A DNA stretch of 64,000 bases from Varroa destructor (Eukaryota; Arthropoda; Arachnida; Mesostigmata; Varroidae), in NCBI RefSeq assembly GCF_002443255.2, contig NW_019211454.1:36925877-36989876 (forward strand), given 5' to 3'. Position 1 is the stretch's first letter. Every line of letters starts with the position of its first letter. A program made the translations under genes and the position numbers. Positions 61,914 to 64,000 of the stretch are shown here, piece by piece. The notes under the pieces were generated by a model. That model did not search any database. It was given only the letters and a program-made list of their open reading frames with translations, and was not told the origin of the DNA.

Positions 61914-62374
61914 AAGAAAACGAAAAGCAATACGGACAACTAACGTCGACGTGAAAGGCGGCGGCCATGACGCTTGTCGAGCCTTAACAGTGGAAGCAGC
62001 AGCGGTAGCAGCGACGGCGGCGGCGGCAACAGCAATCTGGCAATTCATAAATCTTTCCGGCCGATCGCAGTATGCGTTTACCAGACAGAAAAGCAAAAAA
62101 GTGAGAAACGAAGAGGATGAACAAAGAGGAGAGATGGCAAGGCAGTTGAGCCAGACGACAGCACACGCTGCAGGCACACAAAGCAATCCCCACTACTGTG
62201 CAGAGTTGTACACGTAACGCCAGGGAACATATACGGATAGAATGAAATCGCCGGAAAGGAAAAGCTACTTTTACACAAACGGGATTGCCATTGAACGAGT
62301 GGGGCACTTTACGCTTGCATAAAGAATTAGCATCCAGCTACCAGTGAAACAACAGCTACTGTAACAAGCGAGTT

Positions 62375-62389
62375 AGCGAAGACTTCGCT
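62375..62389. repeat. Near-palindrome in the intron between candidate exons A and B
   Basis: AGCGAAG and CTTCGCT flank a single A. The surrounding bases repeat the GCGAG/CTCGC and TTAGC/GCTAGC words, giving a small GC-rich structured patch. Confidence 0.45.
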
Positions 62390-62550
62390 CGCTAGCGTCA
62401 AAGGCTAGCCAACACAGCTAAGTGATGGAACGCGACTGCACCCAGAAACGAAGTGAGTGGCCTGAGGTTGCTCGAGCTGTTACCGTTGTTGCAATCGTCA
62501 ACCTCTTATAGCTCTTTCACGGAAACCAAGACGATTTCGATTGTATTGAC

Positions 62551-62861
62551 CTGCTAGTCTCGAACATTGATGTACCGAATGCTCTAAGCACGTCTGTAGG
62601 CACGCATACAAAAGACGACGATAAAGCGACGCTATGCCGTTGCAGGCGTTGCGTTGTAAACAACTGAAAGTCTGCCACGTGTCCAGGGTGCACAAGCGGA
62701 ATAATTGCACCGGCGCCCGCGTCTTTCTCGATGTATTCTGCTTCAAAGCGTCGCGATAACAAATTGGCCCGCAATAGTTTAGCAGACGTGGCGTTTGATG
62801 TACCACCAGAGCCAACGTCCCACAATGATCGTTTTAAGATATTGTAGTAGGTAAGGTAGTG
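62551..62861 (-). CDS. Candidate upstream exon (exon A of the chain)
   Basis: I do not recognise the protein. The minus-strand acceptor region CTCACCTCACTTCGAATAAGCTCAG is followed by the exon from 62861. An in-frame TAA lies just two codons before the boundary, so the frame opens at the splice site. It continues 103 codons to a donor-like CAG|GTCAAT (exon end 62551); unspliced it stops at 62517-62519. RNY codons dominate the first two thirds. The exon leaves two bases, which combine with the first base of exon B in the correct phase. No domain was recognised. A second frame (62498-62815) is also open on this strand, so the reading is not unique. Confidence 0.3.
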
Positions 62862-64000
62862 CTGAGCTTATTCGAAGTGAGGTGAGCAAAATGACGTGTA
62901 TTATACTGTACTACCTTATTACCGAGTCTATCGTTAGTTCGAAGGCGCCCGCGAGATGCGGCAGAAAACCTAGTACATACTCGGAAAAACCAGAACGCAG
63001 AGCGAGATACGACTATAACAGATATTGGACATTGGACGACGTTTAGAGCCAACATGCTGATATTAAACGTTTTACTATATCCACTTAATACGTTTTCTAC
63101 AAAGTGTACAATGACGGCAAACAATGATGCTGTAATGACGATTTTTCTAGCGATATAATCCTCAAAACTGCGTTTTCTCTTAAGCTATTAGGCTAAGGAT
63201 TCGGTCTATGTCCTCTTTGATCGCTGCTGTTACTTTCTACTTAAAAAATTCGAGTTACATAAGCGTCGGCAGTCCGCGGTCTATAGACTCATTCATTCGT
63301 TCCCCAACATCGTAATATATCCAGTGACTAGAACAAAAATGAGTCTATTGTGGGAAGCCTTTACCGAGGTCAAGGTTTTATTACAAGGAGTGCATACACG
63401 TAGACAGGCGAAAACGCACGCCTACGTCAACATACCTATACCTGTTTTAACCGAAAAAGGTCGCCTGTTTAACGAAAGTAGATCCATAGGTTGTACCCAC
63501 GAACTTGACCAGTAACACAGACCGAGAAGACGAAATATAAGAGTCCTTTAATTGGACAGGAGGATCCGAATGGAACTTTCCTAGATGTTAGCGCTACATT
63601 ACCACTAGTAGTCACGTCGAAGGCTACAAGCAATTTAAAGAAGCTCAACTTTTTTTTAGCATAGCCAAAAGGTAGACGAGTACTGCACTGGCTCGAAGAC
63701 ACATGATGGGATATTTCCGCTTATGAATTGTGTAAGGTTACAGAACAAGACGAACCTGATCTTGTAGTTTCCTCAAACTTGGCCGCTTCGCAGGCTGATT
63801 GATTGTTCACTAGAAAAGTTGCTATACAGCTGAAACTGCTATCCGATTTCGGACAACGTAATTCGCTACCTAAGTGCTCTGATGTTGTCGTTCTTCAGTT
63901 GATACAAGACTTTGATCTGAGTTGGCATGTAAGCCTGACTGGAGATGAGACACGAACTACAATTATTTGGAAATTAATCCGTGGCTTATCGGTGGCTCTT
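62862..64000. other. Right end, no supported gene
   Basis: I see nothing with support. The minus-strand 96-codon frame at 62834-63124 overlaps the edge of candidate exon A and has a hydrophobic centre but no motif. If the minus-strand chain is real, its earlier exons would lie here or beyond the window. Confidence 0.45.

Noticed and set aside
61605..62186. 193-codon minus-strand frame as one intact gene
   Set aside because: It is kept open largely by AGC/GGC triplet repeats in a GC-rich island, has poly-Ala runs and no recognisable domain, and good splice sites lie inside it. I used only part of it as a candidate exon.

Overview
The window looks like non-coding nuclear DNA from a eukaryote, probably an invertebrate. 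It is roughly 60% A+T. CpG is common in most stretches, which argues against a vertebrate genome with heavy CpG methylation. It carries microsatellites and a run of exactly 100 N, the usual placeholder for a scaffold gap of unknown size. There are no operon-like tandem genes and no bacterial gene density. An arthropod such as a mite would fit, but I found no lineage marker and do not claim it. The sequence reads as long introns or an intergenic region with very few recognisable interspersed repeats.

No intact, recognisable gene is visible. At this composition, chance alone should give a longest open frame of about 130-140 codons, and nearly all long frames fall at or below that. I therefore list only frames supported by something more: splice signals at the edge of the frame, raised GC, an initiation context or a cysteine pattern. 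The best is a 208-nt minus-strand segment at about 23.4-23.6 kb. It has about 57% GC and a cysteine spacing like a PAN/apple domain. Just beyond it, at 24.0-24.1 kb on the plus strand, is a possible initiation exon with a good acceptor, a strong ATG context and a glycine tract.

At the right end, 60.8-62.9 kb is a GC-rich island with AGC and GGC triplet runs. On its minus strand three frames can be chained in phase through plausible splice sites into about 311 codons. The same island has plausible splice sites on the plus strand, so it could instead be a 5' UTR or promoter region. Weaker candidate frames are at 8.2, 20.2, 27.9, 33.1, 35.7, 36.2, 48.4, 53.1 and 58.8 kb.

Other structure: a perfect inverted repeat (15-bp arms, 2-bp spacer) at 1329-1360; a (TA)29 tract at 28.2 kb; a (GC)12 tract at 33.8 kb; a (GGC)10 tract at 24.1 kb; an (AGC)7 tract at 61.9 kb; several palindromes, hairpins and short tandem duplications; a CpG-poor stretch at 43.9-44.6 kb; and two copies of one 19-bp AT-rich sequence 2 kb apart. 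I saw no tRNA, rRNA, CRISPR array or intact transposon. No function is claimed for genes I could not recognise.
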